In this document: in pieces, positions 10,115 to 20,988 of the stretch
How positions within the stretch are numbered: the stretch's first letter is position 1
Layout: each line of letters begins with the position of its first letter
Source: Pseudomonas sp. CCI4.2
GTDB taxonomy: Bacteria > Pseudomonadota > Gammaproteobacteria > Pseudomonadales > Pseudomonadaceae
DNA: 64,000 nucleotides
NCBI RefSeq assembly: GCF_034350045.1
Contig: NZ_CP133781.1
Location: 1,952,001 to 2,016,000 of the forward strand
Direction of reading: 5' to 3'
Notes under the pieces: model-generated
The model's database searches: none
The model's input: the letters and a program-made list of their open reading frames with translations, nothing else
Told to the model about the DNA's origin: nothing
Translations under genes and position numbers: made by a program

Positions 10115-10615
10115 ATGTCAAATAACGACCAAAAGCGCGACGAAGGCTACATTGAGAAGCTGGTTCAAGTGAACCGCGTTGCTAAAACCGTAAAAGGCGG
10201 CCGTATCTTCACCTTCACCGCGTTGACCGTGGTTGGTGATGGTAAAGGGCGTGTTGGTTTCGGTCGCGGCAAGTCACGTGAAGTGCCTGCTGCGATTCAG
10301 AAAGCAATGGAAGCTGCTCGCCGTAACATGATCCAAGTAGACCTGAACGGCACTACTCTGCAGTACGCAATGAAGTCTGCCCATGGCGCTTCGAAGGTGT
10401 ACATGCAGCCTGCTTCTGAAGGTACCGGCATCATCGCTGGCGGCGCTATGCGCGCAGTGTTGGAAGTTGCTGGTGTTCAGAACGTGCTCGCCAAGTGCTA
10501 TGGCTCGACTAACCCGGTAAACGTGGTTCACGCTACGTTCAAAGGTTTGAAAGCTATGCAATCTCCTGAATCTATTGCTGCCAAGCGCGGCAAAAGTGTC
10601 AAGGAGATCTTCTGA
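10115..10615 (+). CDS. rpsE: 30S ribosomal protein S5
   Basis: 166 residues. S5 contributes to decoding fidelity and the mRNA entry helicase; its N-terminal double-stranded RNA-binding domain includes the signature [19 protein letters not shown] near residues 31-49, the site of spectinomycin resistance changes in other bacteria. The C-terminal half has the ribosomal S5 beta-alpha-beta fold ([20 protein letters not shown]). Confidence 0.97.
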   Translation: MSNNDQKRDEGYIEKLVQVNRVAKTVKGGRIFTFTALTVVGDGKGRVGFGRGKSREVPAAIQKAMEAARRNMIQVDLNGTTLQYAMKSAHGASKVYMQPASEGTGIIAGGAMRAVLEVAGVQNVLAKCYGSTNPVNVVHATFKGLKAMQSPESIAAKRGKSVKEIF

Positions 10616-10617
10616 TC

Positions 10618-10794
10618 ATGGCTACCGTTAAAGTAACGCTGATCAAAAGCATGACCGGACGCATCCCTAACCACAAATTGTGCATTAAGGGTTTGGGTCT
10701 GCGTCGCATCGGTCACACTGTAGAAGTGCTGGATACTCCTGAGAATCGCGGGATGATCAACAAGGCTTACTACATGCTGCGAGTCGAGGGTTAA
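10618..10794 (+). CDS. rpmD: 50S ribosomal protein L30
   Basis: 58 residues, [20 protein letters not shown] and ending near YYMLRVEG, exactly the family length. L30 is a small 50S protein absent from some bacterial lineages. It starts two bases after the rpsE stop, and the rplO ATG follows three bases after its own stop, so it lies in the expected place between S5 and L15. Confidence 0.96.
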   Translation: MATVKVTLIKSMTGRIPNHKLCIKGLGLRRIGHTVEVLDTPENRGMINKAYYMLRVEG

Positions 10795-10797
10795 TCG

Positions 10798-11232
10798 ATG
10801 AAACTCAATGATCTGAGTCCAGCGCCGGGTTCCCGTCGCGAAAAGCATCGTCCGGGCCGTGGTATCGGTAGTGGTTTGGGTAAGACAGGTGGCCGCGGCC
10901 ACAAAGGTCAATCCTCCCGCTCCGGTGGCACTATTGCTCCGGGCTTTGAAGGCGGCCAACAGCCGTTGCATCGTCGTCTGCCGAAGTTCGGTTTCGTTTC
11001 CCTGAAGGCTATGGATCGCGCAGAAGTGCGTTTGTCCGAATTGTCTAAAGTGGAAGGCGACATCGTCACCGTGCAGTCCCTGAAGGATGCCAACGTGATT
11101 AACCAAAACGTTCAACGTGTGAAAATCATGTTGTCCGGCGAAGTTACTCGCGCTGTCACCATCAAAGGTATCGCAGCCACCAAAGGTGCGCGTGCGGCTA
11201 TCGAAGCAGCTGGCGGCAAGTTCGAGGAATAA
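10798..11232 (+). CDS. rplO: 50S ribosomal protein L15
   Basis: 144 residues, [20 protein letters not shown], with the glycine- and arginine-rich N-terminal arm ([19 protein letters not shown]) that threads into 23S rRNA. L15 is a late 50S assembly protein. The stop codon is followed at once by the secY ATG with no gap. Confidence 0.97.
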   Translation: MKLNDLSPAPGSRREKHRPGRGIGSGLGKTGGRGHKGQSSRSGGTIAPGFEGGQQPLHRRLPKFGFVSLKAMDRAEVRLSELSKVEGDIVTVQSLKDANVINQNVQRVKIMLSGEVTRAVTIKGIAATKGARAAIEAAGGKFEE

Positions 11233-12561
11233 ATGGCTAAGCAAGGTGCTCTCTCAGCGCTCAGCAAAGGCGGGTTATCCGAGCTCTGGGCTCGACTGCG
11301 TTTTCTTCTGTTGGCGATTATCGTCTATCGGATAGGCGCACACATCCCAGTTCCTGGTATCAATCCGGACCGGCTGGCGGACCTGTTTCGACAGAATGAG
11401 GGGACCATTCTTAGCTTGTTCAACATGTTTTCCGGCGGCGCGCTGGAGCGGATGAGTATCTTCGCGCTGGGGATCATGCCGTACATTTCGGCATCGATCA
11501 TCATGCAGTTGATGACCGCCGTCAGCCCGCAGTTGGAACAGTTGAAGAAGGAAGGTGAGGCTGGTCGTCGTAAGATCAGTCAATACACCCGCTATGGCAC
11601 CGTTGTCCTCGCTCTCGTGCAAGCTATCGGCATGTCCGTTGGTTTGGCGGGGCAGGGTATAGCGTTCACTGGTGGCCTCGGCTTCTATTTCGTTGCGGTG
11701 TCCACTTTTGTGGCTGGCGCAATGTTTATGATGTGGCTGGGTGAGCAGATTACTGAGCGTGGTGTTGGTAACGGTATCTCGATGTTGATTTTTTCGGGTA
11801 TCGTCGCCGGTCTTCCGAGAGCGATAGGGCAGTCTTTCGAGTCTGCGCGTCAGGGTGATATCAATATTTTCGCCTTGGTTGCCATCGGTTTGCTGGCAGT
11901 AGCGATCATCGGTTTCGTGGTGTTCATTGAGCGTGGCCAGCGTCGTATTGCTGTTCACTACGCCAAGCGTCAGCAGGGTCGTAAGGTTTTTGCTGCGCAG
12001 ACAAGCCACTTGCCGTTGAAAGTGAACATGGCCGGTGTAATACCGGCTATTTTCGCGAGCAGCATTTTGCTGTTCCCGGCTTCGTTGGGTGCCTGGTTTG
12101 GTCAGTCTGAAGGTATGGGCTGGCTGCAGGACATCTCGCAGTCGATCGCTCCTGGTCAGCCGTTGAATATTCTGCTGTTTAGTGCAGGGATTATTTTCTT
12201 CTGCTTCTTCTATACGGCGTTGATGTTCAATCCGAAAGACGTAGCGGAAAACCTGAAGAAGTCCGGTGCCTTTATTCCGGGTATTCGTCCAGGTGAGCAG
12301 TCGGCGCGCTACATTGATGGCGTTTTGACTCGCTTGACCATGTTCGGTGCTCTTTATATGACGGCCGTGTGTCTGCTTCCCCAGTTTCTGGTGGTGGCAG
12401 CAAACGTACCGTTCTACCTTGGCGGGACTTCGTTGCTGATCGTCGTAGTGGTTGTGATGGACTTCATGTCCCAAGTACAATCGCACCTCGTTTCGCACCA
12501 GTACGAATCCCTGATGAAGAAAGCCAACCTGAAGGGCTACGGTAGCGGCATGCTGCGCTGA
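11233..12561 (+). CDS. secY: Preprotein translocase subunit SecY
   Basis: 442 residues, the channel subunit of the SecYEG translocon in the inner membrane. About ten hydrophobic segments are visible, the first near residues 20-40 ([19 protein letters not shown]). Family signatures include [17 protein letters not shown] and GGVGN-like [14 protein letters not shown]. It is placed between rplO and rpmJ as in other gamma-proteobacteria and begins on the base after the rplO stop, which implies coupled translation. Confidence 0.97.
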   Translation: MAKQGALSALSKGGLSELWARLRFLLLAIIVYRIGAHIPVPGINPDRLADLFRQNEGTILSLFNMFSGGALERMSIFALGIMPYISASIIMQLMTAVSPQLEQLKKEGEAGRRKISQYTRYGTVVLALVQAIGMSVGLAGQGIAFTGGLGFYFVAVSTFVAGAMFMMWLGEQITERGVGNGISMLIFSGIVAGLPRAIGQSFESARQGDINIFALVAIGLLAVAIIGFVVFIERGQRRIAVHYAKRQQGRKVFAAQTSHLPLKVNMAGVIPAIFASSILLFPASLGAWFGQSEGMGWLQDISQSIAPGQPLNILLFSAGIIFFCFFYTALMFNPKDVAENLKKSGAFIPGIRPGEQSARYIDGVLTRLTMFGALYMTAVCLLPQFLVVAANVPFYLGGTSLLIVVVVVMDFMSQVQSHLVSHQYESLMKKANLKGYGSGMLR

Positions 12562-12588
12562 AGCACCCATAAGGTTTAGGAGTTGGTC

Positions 12589-12705
12589 ATGAAAGTTCGT
12601 GCATCGGTTAAAAAGCTGTGCCGTAACTGCAAGATTATTCGCCGCGAAGGTGTGGTTCGAGTAATTTGCAGCGCGGAACCACGTCATAAGCAGCGCCAAG
12701 GCTGA
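12589..12705 (+). CDS. rpmJ: 50S ribosomal protein L36 (zinc-ribbon type)
   Basis: 38 residues, [20 protein letters not shown] followed by a short basic tail. Cys11, Cys14, Cys27 and a histidine near residue 33 form the zinc-binding set of the C-plus type, the form replaced under zinc limitation in many bacteria. The gene has a TTAGGAG ribosome binding site. It closes the spc operon and is followed by a terminator-like hairpin. Confidence 0.96.
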
Positions 12706-12722
12706 GTGTGATTTGTGCTAAA

Positions 12723-12754
12723 AGCCCAGCAGCTAGTGCGCTGCTGGGTTGATT
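12723..12754 (+). terminator. Hairpin ending the spc operon
   Basis: CCCAGCAGC (12725-12733) pairs with GCTGCTGGG (12740-12748) around a 6-base loop, followed by a T-rich but interrupted run. It lies 20 bases after rpmJ and may terminate only partly, since the alpha operon follows. Confidence 0.7.
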
Positions 12755-12777
12755 ATTTGTTATTACAGCGATATTAT
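12749..12777 (+). promoter_or_regulatory. Promoter of the alpha operon
   Basis: TTGATT (12749-12754), exactly 17 bases, then TATTAT (12772-12777). The -35 box directly abuts the preceding hairpin. It leaves a leader of about 55 bases before rpsM; in E. coli the corresponding leader holds an S4-binding pseudoknot. Confidence 0.7.
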
Positions 12778-12836
12778 CTCGCGCCCTATTTCTTGGCTTC
12801 CGGGGCGTAGGTAGCTGTCAATTGGAGTCCCACTGA

Positions 12837-13193
12837 ATGGCCCGTATTGCAGGCGTTAACATTCCAGATAACAAGCATACTGTTATCTCGTTGACCTACA
12901 TCTATGGTGTTGGTCGCACCACTGCACAGAAGATTTGTGCAACCACTGGGGTTAACCCAGCGGTGAAGATCAAAGATCTGAGCGACGAGCAGATTGAACA
13001 GCTGCGTGGCGAAGTGGCGAAGTTCACCACTGAAGGTGACCTGCGTCGCGAAATCAACATGAAAATCAAGCGCTTGATGGATTTGGGCTGCTATCGCGGT
13101 CTGCGCCATCGTCGTGGTCTTCCAGTGCGCGGTCAGCGTACCAAGACCAACGCGCGTACTCGCAAAGGTCCGCGTAAGCCGATCCGCAAGTAA
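12837..13193 (+). CDS. rpsM: 30S ribosomal protein S13
   Basis: 118 residues, [21 protein letters not shown]13 lies at the top of the 30S head and contacts P-site tRNA through its basic tail ([18 protein letters not shown]). A helix-two-turns-helix motif around [11 protein letters not shown] is present. A TTGGAG ribosome binding site precedes the ATG. First gene of the alpha operon. Confidence 0.97.
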   Translation: MARIAGVNIPDNKHTVISLTYIYGVGRTTAQKICATTGVNPAVKIKDLSDEQIEQLRGEVAKFTTEGDLRREINMKIKRLMDLGCYRGLRHRRGLPVRGQRTKTNARTRKGPRKPIRK

Positions 13194-13223
13194 TCGCACC
13201 AGCGAATCGACAGGAAACTAGTC

Positions 13224-13613
13224 ATGGCAAAACCTGCTGCTCGTCCTCGTAAAAAAGTTAAAAAGACAGTGGTTGATGGCATCGCCCACATCCACGCGTC
13301 GTTTAACAACACAATCGTCACCATCACCGACCGTCAAGGTAATGCGCTTTCTTGGGCTACCTCCGGTGGCTCGGGTTTCCGCGGTTCACGCAAGTCCACT
13401 CCGTTCGCTGCTCAAGTAGCCGCTGAACGTGCTGGTCAAGCTGCGCTGGAATACGGCTTGAAGAACCTCGACGTTAACGTCAAGGGTCCAGGTCCAGGTC
13501 GTGAGTCTGCTGTCCGTGCTTTGAACGGCTGTGGCTATAAGATCGCCAGCATCACCGACGTGACGCCAATCCCGCACAACGGGTGCCGTCCGCCGAAGAA
13601 GCGCCGCGTGTAA
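13224..13613 (+). CDS. rpsK: 30S ribosomal protein S11
   Basis: 129 residues. S11 is on the 30S platform near the E-site mRNA. The conserved block [20 protein letters not shown] and the C-terminal [16 protein letters not shown] are both complete. A CAGGAAAC ribosome binding site precedes the ATG. Second gene of the alpha operon. Confidence 0.97.
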   Translation: MAKPAARPRKKVKKTVVDGIAHIHASFNNTIVTITDRQGNALSWATSGGSGFRGSRKSTPFAAQVAAERAGQAALEYGLKNLDVNVKGPGPGRESAVRALNGCGYKIASITDVTPIPHNGCRPPKKRRV

Positions 13614-13631
13614 TCCAGGAGACTGTAAGAA

Positions 13632-14252
13632 ATGGCTCGTTACATTGGTCCAAAATGCAAGCTTGCACGTCGTGAAGGCACCGATCTCTTCTTGAAGAGC
13701 GGCGTCCGCGCTATCGAATCCAAGTGCAACATCGAAGCAGCCCCTGGTATCCACGGCCAACGCCGCGGTCGCCAGTCCGATTACGGCACCCAACTGCGTG
13801 AAAAGCAGAAGGTCCGTCGTATTTACGGCGTTCTCGAACGTCAATTCAGTGGTTATTACAAAGAAGCAGCCGGCAAGAAAGGCGCTACTGGTGAGAACCT
13901 GCTGCAATTGCTCGAATGCCGTTTGGACAACGTTGTATACCGTATGGGCTTTGGTTCGACTCGCGCCGAATCTCGTCAGTTGGTATCGCACAAGTCGGTC
14001 AGCATTAACGGCAAAACCGTTAACGTTCCGTCGTATCAGGTTCGTCCTGGTGACGTGGTCGCTATCCGCGAGAAGGCTAAGAACCAACTGCGCATTGTCC
14101 AAGCTCTCGATCTGTGTGCCCAACGTGGCCGCGTAGAATGGGTAGAAGTAGACACTGAGAAAAAATCTGGCGTCTTCAAAAACGTTCCAGCTCGCAGTGA
14201 TCTTTCCGCCGACATCAACGAAAGCCTGATTGTCGAGCTCTACTCCAAGTAA
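13632..14252 (+). CDS. rpsD: 30S ribosomal protein S4
   Basis: 206 residues, [21 protein letters not shown]4 is an assembly initiator of the 30S subunit and contributes to decoding fidelity. Its S4 RNA-binding domain spans roughly residues 95-155 ([20 protein letters not shown] and [14 protein letters not shown]). In E. coli it represses the alpha operon. CCAGGAGAC upstream is the ribosome binding site. Confidence 0.97.
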   Translation: MARYIGPKCKLARREGTDLFLKSGVRAIESKCNIEAAPGIHGQRRGRQSDYGTQLREKQKVRRIYGVLERQFSGYYKEAAGKKGATGENLLQLLECRLDNVVYRMGFGSTRAESRQLVSHKSVSINGKTVNVPSYQVRPGDVVAIREKAKNQLRIVQALDLCAQRGRVEWVEVDTEKKSGVFKNVPARSDLSADINESLIVELYSK

Positions 14253-14274
14253 GGGCTAGAAAATAGGTGCATCC

Positions 14275-15276
14275 ATGCAGATTTCGGTAAATGAGTTCCT
14301 GACACCCCGTCACATTGACGTGCAGGTTGTCAGTCCAACCCGCGCTAAAATCACACTCGAGCCTCTCGAGCGTGGTTTCGGCCACACCCTGGGCAATGCG
14401 CTGCGTCGCATCTTGTTGTCCTCAATGCCCGGCTGTGCAGTAGTCGAGGCCGAGATTGACGGTGTACTCCATGAGTACAGCGCCATCGAAGGTGTACAGG
14501 AAGATGTCATTGAAATCCTGTTGAACCTTAAAGGTCTCGCTATCAAGCTGCACGGTCGTGACGAAGTTACGCTGACCTTGTCGAAGAAGGGTTCGGGGGT
14601 GGTTACCGCTGCCGATATTCAGCTGGATCATGATGTCGAGATCGTTAATCCCGATCACGTAATCGCTAACCTGGCGTCTAACGGCGCCTTGAACATGAAG
14701 CTCACCGTAGCTCGTGGTCGTGGTTATGAGCCGGCCGATTCGCGTCAGAGCGATGAAGACGAAAGCCGCAGCATTGGTCGCTTGCAGGTTGACTCTTCGT
14801 TTAGCCCGGTTCGCCGTATCGCATACGTGGTGGAAAACGCCCGTGTCGAACAGCGTACTAACCTGGACAAGCTGGTTATTGATCTGGAAACCAACGGCAC
14901 GTTGGATCCTGAAGAGGCTATTCGCCGCGCTGCAACCATTCTGCAACAGCAGTTGGCTGCGTTCGTCGATCTCAAAGGTGATAGCGAGCCAGTGGTTATC
15001 GAACAGGAAGACGAGATCGATCCGATCCTGCTCCGTCCGGTTGACGATCTGGAACTGACTGTACGTTCGGCCAACTGCCTTAAGGCGGAGAACATTTACT
15101 ACATCGGTGACCTGATTCAGCGCACCGAAGTAGAACTGTTGAAGACTCCGAACCTGGGCAAGAAATCCTTGACCGAAATCAAGGACGTTCTGGCCTCCCG
15201 TGGTCTGTCCCTCGGCATGCGCCTCGACAACTGGCCGCCTGCAAGTCTTAAGAAGGACGACAAGGCGACTGCCTGA
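14275..15276 (+). CDS. rpoA: RNA polymerase subunit alpha
   Basis: 333 residues. The N-terminal assembly domain includes [19 protein letters not shown] near residues 35-53. The C-terminal domain after about residue 245 has the helix-hairpin-helix segment [20 protein letters not shown] that contacts UP elements and activators. It lies in the usual place between rpsD and rplQ, with the ATG following a GTGCATCC spacer. Confidence 0.98.
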   Translation: MQISVNEFLTPRHIDVQVVSPTRAKITLEPLERGFGHTLGNALRRILLSSMPGCAVVEAEIDGVLHEYSAIEGVQEDVIEILLNLKGLAIKLHGRDEVTLTLSKKGSGVVTAADIQLDHDVEIVNPDHVIANLASNGALNMKLTVARGRGYEPADSRQSDEDESRSIGRLQVDSSFSPVRRIAYVVENARVEQRTNLDKLVIDLETNGTLDPEEAIRRAATILQQQLAAFVDLKGDSEPVVIEQEDEIDPILLRPVDDLELTVRSANCLKAENIYYIGDLIQRTEVELLKTPNLGKKSLTEIKDVLASRGLSLGMRLDNWPPASLKKDDKATA

Positions 15277-15318
15277 TCGTCGTAACCACCGAACGTTGTG
15301 TTTGGTAAGGAATGAACC

Positions 15319-15705
15319 ATGCGTCATCGTAAAAGTGGACGTCATCTGAGCCGTACTAGCTCTCACCGTAAGGCCATGTTTCAAAACATGGCGGTGTCGC
15401 TGTTCGAGCACGAGCTGATCAAAACTACACTGCCGAAAGCCAAGGAACTGCGTCGCGTTGCTGAGCCGCTGATCACCCTGGCTAAGATCGACAGTCTGGC
15501 TAACCGCCGCCTGGCATTCGACCGTACTCGTTCGAAAGCCATCGTTGGTAAGCTGTTCAACGATCTGGGCAAGCGTTATGCAACCCGTGAGGGTGGCTAC
15601 TTGCGCATCCTCAAGTGCGGTTTCCGCACTGGCGACAATGCGCCTATGGCGTACGTCGAACTGGTTGATCGTCCTATCGGTGGTGTTGTAGAAGCCGCTG
15701 AATAA
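15319..15705 (+). CDS. rplQ: 50S ribosomal protein L17
   Basis: 128 residues, [21 protein letters not shown]17 sits near the tunnel exit of the 50S subunit. The conserved [20 protein letters not shown] segment is present. A GGTAAGGAA ribosome binding site lies just before the ATG. It is the last gene of the ribosomal superoperon and is followed by an intrinsic terminator. Confidence 0.97.
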   Translation: MRHRKSGRHLSRTSSHRKAMFQNMAVSLFEHELIKTTLPKAKELRRVAEPLITLAKIDSLANRRLAFDRTRSKAIVGKLFNDLGKRYATREGGYLRILKCGFRTGDNAPMAYVELVDRPIGGVVEAAE

Positions 15706-15724
15706 GACGTCAGTCTGATCAAAG

Positions 15725-15749
15725 AACCGGGCCTAGTGCCCGGTTTTTT
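15725..15749 (+). terminator. Intrinsic terminator of the alpha operon
   Basis: AACCGGGC pairs with GCCCGGTT around a CTAGT loop and is followed by TTTT. It lies 20 bases after the rplQ stop and ends the superoperon before katA. Confidence 0.93.
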
Positions 15750-15878
15750 GTTATCTGTGAATTATAAAATTCTATCGATCTTCACAATTTAATGAATTTG
15801 CTGGTGTAACGTTTTTGACGAATACTCCGTTTCATGCCGATTAGCCGGCAAGATATGTTCGCCAGAGGAAGACTTTGC

Positions 15879-17327
15879 ATGAGCCAGAATAAAACGCTTA
15901 CAACCGCCAGCGGCGCCCCTGTCGCCGACAACCAGAATTCTCGTTCCGCCGGCCCCCGAGGCCCGTTATTGCTTGATGACTTCCACCTGATCGAAAAGCT
16001 CGCGCACTTCAACCGTGAAAACGTCCCTGAACGCCGCGTCCATGCGAAAGGGTCAGGTGCCCACGGTACGTTTACGGTAAACCGCGACATCACTCAGTAC
16101 ACCAGCGCAAAACTGTTCGACACCGTTGGTAAGCAGACCCCGATTTTCATGCGCTTTTCCACAGTCGGTGGCGAACGCGGTTCAGCTGACACTGAGCGCG
16201 ACCCACGTGGCTTCTCCGTAAAGTTTTATACCGAAGAGGGCAACTGGGACATTGTTGGCAACAACACGCCCGTGTTCTTCATCCGTGACCCGCTTAAATT
16301 CCCGGATTTCATCCACACCCAAAAGCGTCAGCCACAAACCAACTTGAAAAGCGGGCAAATGGTGTGGGACTTCTGGTCGCACTCACCAGAAGCGCTGCAC
16401 CAAGTCACGATCCTGTTCTCGGATCGCGGCATTCCAGACGGCTATCGCTTCATGCACGGCTTCGGCAGCCACACTTACAGCCTGATCAGCGCCAACGGCG
16501 AGCGTCACTGGGTCAAATGGCACTACAAGACCAAGCAGGGCATCAAAAACCTTGCCGCGGCAGACGCTGCGCGCTTGGCAGGTACTGACCCGGATTATTC
16601 GCAGCGCGACCTGTTTTCTGCGATTGAACGAGGCGACTTCCCGAAATGGCAAGTCTGCATCCAGATCATGACCGAAACCCAGGCGGGCGCTCATCACGAA
16701 AATCCGTTTGACGTCACCAAAACCTGGTCGCAGAAAGAATATCCGCTGATTGAAGTGGGCGAGCTTGAGCTGAACCGTAACCCGGCGAACTACTTCGCTG
16801 AAGTTGAACAAGTGGCATTCGGTCCAAGCAACATGGTGCCTGGCGTTGGCTTGTCACCAGACCGCATGCTGCAAGGTCGGGTCTTTGCCTACGCCGACGC
16901 GCATCGCTATCGCATTGGTACAAACCACCAGCAGTTGCCGATCAACGCACCGAAAAGCCCGGTTCACAGCTACCAGCGTGATGGGTCAATGCGTTTTGGT
17001 GACAATGGGGGCGGTACGCCTAACTACGAGCCGAACAGCTACGCCGACGCGCCGAAACAAGCCCCGGCCTACGCTGAGCCCGCGTTGGCATTGAGCGGCG
17101 TGGCAACCCGTTACGATCATCGGGAAGACACCGATTACTTCAGCCATGCAGGCGCGCTCTTCAACTTAATGAGTGCCGAACAGAAGGCTCTGCTGATCAA
17201 CAACATTGCTGGCTCTATGTCCGGCGTCACCAGCGATGTCGTTCAACGTCAGCTGCAGTATTTCTACAAAGCTGATCCAGCTTACGGCGAAGGTGTTGCC
17301 AAAGCCTTGGGTGTTCAACTCGGCTGA
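15879..17327 (+). CDS. katA: Monofunctional heme catalase KatA
   Basis: 482 residues from the ATG at 15879 ([20 protein letters not shown]), with AGAGGAAG 7 bases upstream; the frame extends upstream to 15834 without good support. The enzyme decomposes hydrogen peroxide. The distal histidine motif is in [14 protein letters not shown] (residues about 52-65), the proximal heme tyrosine is in [14 protein letters not shown] near residues 339-352, and the core [11 protein letters not shown] follows at about 126. It is a clade-3 small-subunit catalase like P. aeruginosa KatA, with the same neighbours: rplQ before it and a bacterioferritin gene after it. No OxyR site could be assigned by eye. Confidence 0.96.
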   Translation: MSQNKTLTTASGAPVADNQNSRSAGPRGPLLLDDFHLIEKLAHFNRENVPERRVHAKGSGAHGTFTVNRDITQYTSAKLFDTVGKQTPIFMRFSTVGGERGSADTERDPRGFSVKFYTEEGNWDIVGNNTPVFFIRDPLKFPDFIHTQKRQPQTNLKSGQMVWDFWSHSPEALHQVTILFSDRGIPDGYRFMHGFGSHTYSLISANGERHWVKWHYKTKQGIKNLAAADAARLAGTDPDYSQRDLFSAIERGDFPKWQVCIQIMTETQAGAHHENPFDVTKTWSQKEYPLIEVGELELNRNPANYFAEVEQVAFGPSNMVPGVGLSPDRMLQGRVFAYADAHRYRIGTNHQQLPINAPKSPVHSYQRDGSMRFGDNGGGTPNYEPNSYADAPKQAPAYAEPALALSGVATRYDHREDTDYFSHAGALFNLMSAEQKALLINNIAGSMSGVTSDVVQRQLQYFYKADPAYGEGVAKALGVQLG

Positions 17328-17344
17328 CTCTAAGTGATAAACAG

Positions 17345-17369
17345 AACCGCCCTCATTTGGGCGGTTTTT
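17345..17369 (+). terminator. Intrinsic terminator after katA
   Basis: AACCGCCC (17345-17352), a TCATTT loop and GGGCGGTT (17359-17366) are followed by a T run. It separates katA from the ferritin gene, so the latter probably has its own promoter. Confidence 0.92.
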
Positions 17370-17483
17370 CCCATCCAGTTGTCCGACTTTCGCAGAATTT
17401 TAACGTTTTAATGCGTTTTCTGAAGTGACCTTCTCCTCGGCTTGGTCCAGACTAGGGCCTTTCAAGTAGGGAGATTTAGGGCG

Positions 17484-17948
17484 ATGCAAGGTCACCCAGT
17501 AGTAATCGATTACCTCAAGACGTTGCTGACAGGCGAACTGGCAGCGCGTGATCAATATTTTATCCATTCTCGGATGTACGAAGATTGGGGCTTCAGTAAG
17601 CTCTACGAACGTATGAGCCATGAGATGCAGGAAGAGACGGAGCACGCCGACGCGTTGATGCGCCGGATTCTGATGCTCGAAGGCACTCCGCGTATGCGTG
17701 CTGATGATGTAGACGTCGGTACCACGGTCCCTGAGATGCTCGCCAGCGATTTGCGCCTGGAATACAAGGTCCGTGCCGCGCTTTGCCAGGGCATCGCCCT
17801 GTGTGAGCTGCACAAGGACTACGTTTCCCGCGACATTCTTCGTGTTCAGTTGGCCGATACCGAAGAAGATCACACCTATTGGCTAGAGCAGCAATTGGGT
17901 CTGATCAAATCGATTGGCTTGGAAAATTACCTGCAATCGCAGTTCTGA
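17484..17948 (+). CDS. Bacterioferritin-like ferritin lacking the heme methionine
   Basis: 154 residues from the ATG at 17484 ([20 protein letters not shown]), preceded by GGGAG/AGGG sequence; the longer frame from 17442 lacks support. It is a four-helix iron-storage protein that forms 24-mer shells in the cytosol. Ferroxidase ligands Glu18, Glu51, His54, Glu93, Glu127 and His130 are visible. Residue 52, which is the heme-ligating methionine in true bacterioferritins, is threonine. The katA-linked P. aeruginosa protein, first called BfrA and then renamed FtnA, has the same feature. The gene is convergent with uvrA and shares a bidirectional terminator with it. Role in iron buffering next to catalase is inferred from context. 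Confidence 0.93.
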   Translation: MQGHPVVIDYLKTLLTGELAARDQYFIHSRMYEDWGFSKLYERMSHEMQEETEHADALMRRILMLEGTPRMRADDVDVGTTVPEMLASDLRLEYKVRAALCQGIALCELHKDYVSRDILRVQLADTEEDHTYWLEQQLGLIKSIGLENYLQSQF

Positions 17949-17963
17949 TTCCAGCACCGCAAT

Positions 17964-18001
17964 AAAAAGCCCCTGCCGCAGCGATGCGACAGGGGCTTTT
18001 T
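17964..18001. terminator. Bidirectional terminator between the ferritin gene and uvrA
   Basis: AAAAAGCCCCTG (17964-17975) pairs with CAGGGGCTTTTT (17990-18001). A-run and T-run on opposite sides let it act on both strands, as expected between convergent genes. Confidence 0.93.
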
Positions 18002-18015
18002 AATGCGCTATCAAG

Positions 18016-20859
18016 CTAGACCGCAGTGGCTTTATCCCGAATCAGCAACGGCTTGAGGTAGTGACCGGTGTAGGACTGCTCCATCTCGGCGACTTCCTCT
18101 GGCGTGCCACAGGCGATGATTTGACCACCTTTGGAGCCGCCTTCTGGCCCAAGGTCGACAAGCCAGTCGGCCGTCTTGATCACGTCCAGGTTGTGCTCGA
18201 TCACCACCACGGTGTTGCCGTGATCGCGCAAGCGGTGCAGCACATCGAGCAACTGCTGAATATCCGCGAAGTGCAGGCCGGTAGTCGGCTCATCAAGGAT
18301 ATACAGGGTCTTGCCGGTATCGCGCTTGGACAGCTCGCGAGACAGCTTGACCCGCTGCGCTTCACCACCGGACAGCGTGGTCGCGGATTGTCCTAGCTTG
18401 ATGTAGGACAAACCCACGTCCATCAGCGTCTGAAGCTTGCGAGCCAGCGCTGGCACTGCATCGAAGAATACCCGCGCTTCCTCGATGGTCATTTCCAAGA
18501 CCTCGTGGATGCTTTTGCTCTTGTATTTGATCTCCAGCGTTTCGCGGTTATAACGCTTGCTCTTGCACACGTCGCACGGCACATAGATGTCCGGCAGAAA
18601 GTGCATTTCGACCTTGATCAAGCCATCGCCCTGACACGCTTCACAGCGCCCACCCTTCACGTTGAACGAGAAGCGCCCAGGGCCATAACCCCGTGATCGC
18701 GACTCCGGCACCCCGGAAAACAATTCGCGGATAGGCGTGAACAACCCGGTGTACGTCGCCGGGTTGGAGCGCGGCGTCCGCCCGATAGGGCTCTGGTCGA
18801 TGTCGACCACTTTGTCCAAATGCTGCAGACCGTCGATGCTGTCATGCACCGCCGCTTCAAGCGTGGTGGCACCGTTGAGGGCCGTGGCGCTCAAAGGAAA
18901 CAGCGTGTTGTTGATCAGCGTCGACTTGCCCGAGCCGGAAACACCCGTCACGCAGGTCAGCAAGCCAATCGGGATTTCCAGATCGACATTGCGCAAGTTA
19001 TTGCCGCGAGCGCCTTTGAGCGTCAGCGACAGCTTCTTGTTACGCGGCGTGCGCTTGGCCGGCACTTCTATCTTCACGCGTCCCGACAGGTATTTGCCGG
19101 TCAGCGAATCCGGGTGTGCCATAACTTCAGCGGGCGTGCCCTCGGCGACAACGTGGCCGCCGTGAATGCCGGCGCCCGGGCCGATGTCCACCACGTAGTC
19201 CGCCAGACGAATCGCGTCTTCGTCGTGCTCAACCACAATCACCGTATTACCGATATCGCGCAGGTGTTTCAGCGTGCCCAACAGGCGGTCGTTATCCCGT
19301 TGGTGCAGGCCAATGGACGGCTCATCGAGAATGTACAACACCCCCACAAGACCCGCGCCGATCTGGCTCGCTAGACGGATACGCTGCGCCTCGCCACCAG
19401 ACAAGGTGTCGGCGCTACGGTCCAGAGACAAGTAGTCAAGTCCGACGTTGACCAAAAATTGCAAGCGCTCGCGAATTTCCTTGAGAATCTTGTCGGCAAT
19501 TTCACCGCGTCGGCCCGTCAGTTTCAGCGTGGCGAAATATTCAGTCGCATCGCCAATTGGCAGGCTGGTCACCGCAGGCAAGGTTTTCTCGCCGACCCAC
19601 ACGTGACGCGCTTCGCGACGCAAACGCGTGCCACGGCAGTCAGGGCACGGCTGAGTGCTGAGAAACTTGGCCAGTTCCTCACGAACCGTTGCCGATTCAG
19701 TCTCGCGGTAACGCCGCTCAAGGTTTGGCACGATGCCCTCGAAAGGGTGCGCACGCTTAACGATGTCGCCGCGATCATTGAGATACCGGAAGTCGACGTT
19801 TTGCGTACCGCTGCCATTCAGCAAAATCTTCTGCTGGTCAGCCGGTAACTCGTTGAACGGCACTTCCAGGCTGAAGCCGTAGTGACTCGCCAGCGAACCG
19901 AGCATCTGGAAGTAATACACGTTGCGCCGGTCCCAGCCGCGAATCGCGCCCTCGGCCAACGTCAGTTCACCGTTGACCAACCGCTTGATGTCGAAAAACT
20001 GCTTCACGCCCAAACCGTCGCAAGTCGGGCACGCGCCGGCCGGGTTGTTGAAGGAGAACAGCTTGGGTTCCAGCTCGCTGATTGCATGCCCACAAATCGG
20101 ACAGGCAAAGCGCGCCGAGAAAATCATTTCTTCGCCGGGCTCGTCGTCCATCGGCGCCACCCAGGCGATACCGTCAGCCAACTTCAGCGCGGTTTCAAAC
20201 GATTCGGCAAGCCGCTGCTGCATGTCCTCGCGCACCTTGAAGCGGTCAACCACCACATCAATAGAGTGCTTCTTCTGCTTGTCGAGCTTGGGCAGCTCAT
20301 CTAGCTCGCACAGTCGGCCATTGACTCGGGCGCGGACGAAGCCTTGAGCGCGCAACTCTTCGAAGATCGCCAAGTGCTCGCCCTTGCGTTCACGGATTAC
20401 GGGCGCGAGCAGCATCAGCTTGCTGCCTTCCGGTTGCGCCAGCACCAAGTCGACCATTTGGCTGACCGTCTGCGCTTCCAGCGCAATATCGTGATCCGGG
20501 CAGCGCGGCTGACCGACCCGTGCATAAAGCAGGCGCAGGTAATCGTAAATTTCGGTAATCGTACCCACGGTCGAGCGTGGGTTGTGCGACGTGGACTTCT
20601 GTTCGATAGAAATCGCCGGCGATAGTCCTTCAATCGTATCGACGTCCGGTTTTTCCATCATCGACAGAAATTGCCGCGCGTACGCAGAAAGCGATTCGAC
20701 ATAGCGCCGCTGCCCTTCGGCGTACAGCGTGTCAAAGGCCAGCGACGACTTGCCAGAGCCGGAAAGCCCGGTAATAACGATCAATTTGTCGCGTGGCAGG
20801 GTTAGGTCAATGTTCTTCAAGTTGTGGGTTCGGGCCCCACGTATCACGATCTTGTCCAC
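18016..20859 (-). CDS. uvrA: UvrABC excinuclease subunit A
   Basis: 947 residues when started at the GTG at 20859 ([20 protein letters not shown]); the open frame runs to 20994 but the extra N-terminus is not family-like. UvrA is the ATP-dependent damage sensor of nucleotide excision repair. It has two ABC ATPase modules: Walker [10 protein letters not shown] near residue 31-39 and GVSGSGKST near residue 640. Zinc-binding CPICGH...CPTCDG and CEACQG...CDVCKS cysteine sets are both present, as are two LSGGEAQR signatures. No CTG-N10-CAG LexA-type operator was seen in the 129-base divergent region shared with the transporter gene. The UvrA-MFS-ssb neighbourhood is conserved in Pseudomonas. Confidence 0.97.
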   Translation of the reverse strand: MDKIVIRGARTHNLKNIDLTLPRDKLIVITGLSGSGKSSLAFDTLYAEGQRRYVESLSAYARQFLSMMEKPDVDTIEGLSPAISIEQKSTSHNPRSTVGTITEIYDYLRLLYARVGQPRCPDHDIALEAQTVSQMVDLVLAQPEGSKLMLLAPVIRERKGEHLAIFEELRAQGFVRARVNGRLCELDELPKLDKQKKHSIDVVVDRFKVREDMQQRLAESFETALKLADGIAWVAPMDDEPGEEMIFSARFACPICGHAISELEPKLFSFNNPAGACPTCDGLGVKQFFDIKRLVNGELTLAEGAIRGWDRRNVYYFQMLGSLASHYGFSLEVPFNELPADQQKILLNGSGTQNVDFRYLNDRGDIVKRAHPFEGIVPNLERRYRETESATVREELAKFLSTQPCPDCRGTRLRREARHVWVGEKTLPAVTSLPIGDATEYFATLKLTGRRGEIADKILKEIRERLQFLVNVGLDYLSLDRSADTLSGGEAQRIRLASQIGAGLVGVLYILDEPSIGLHQRDNDRLLGTLKHLRDIGNTVIVVEHDEDAIRLADYVVDIGPGAGIHGGHVVAEGTPAEVMAHPDSLTGKYLSGRVKIEVPAKRTPRNKKLSLTLKGARGNNLRNVDLEIPIGLLTCVTGVSGSGKSTLINNTLFPLSATALNGATTLEAAVHDSIDGLQHLDKVVDIDQSPIGRTPRSNPATYTGLFTPIRELFSGVPESRSRGYGPGRFSFNVKGGRCEACQGDGLIKVEMHFLPDIYVPCDVCKSKRYNRETLEIKYKSKSIHEVLEMTIEEARVFFDAVPALARKLQTLMDVGLSYIKLGQSATTLSGGEAQRVKLSRELSKRDTGKTLYILDEPTTGLHFADIQQLLDVLHRLRDHGNTVVVIEHNLDVIKTADWLVDLGPEGGSKGGQIIACGTPEEVAEMEQSYTGHYLKPLLIRDKATAV

Positions 20860-20988
20860 TGCGGCCTCGCTTGGCGGGCATAAACACGGGAGTATACGGC
20901 TCCATGCCAGTACGCGGCAAAGCGTCGCGTATGTGCTGCTAACCGATGGGACTGGTAGAATCATTGCCGGTTCACATGAGGTTTCTCC

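Noticed and set aside
15815-15844. TTGACG-18-GATTAG as a katA promoter
   Set aside because: The spacing is 18 and the -10 box is poor; no operator could be recognised, so it is not listed.
20860-20988. LexA (SOS) box in the uvrA/MFS divergent region
   Set aside because: No CTG-N10-CAG type palindrome was found on reading the 129 bases.
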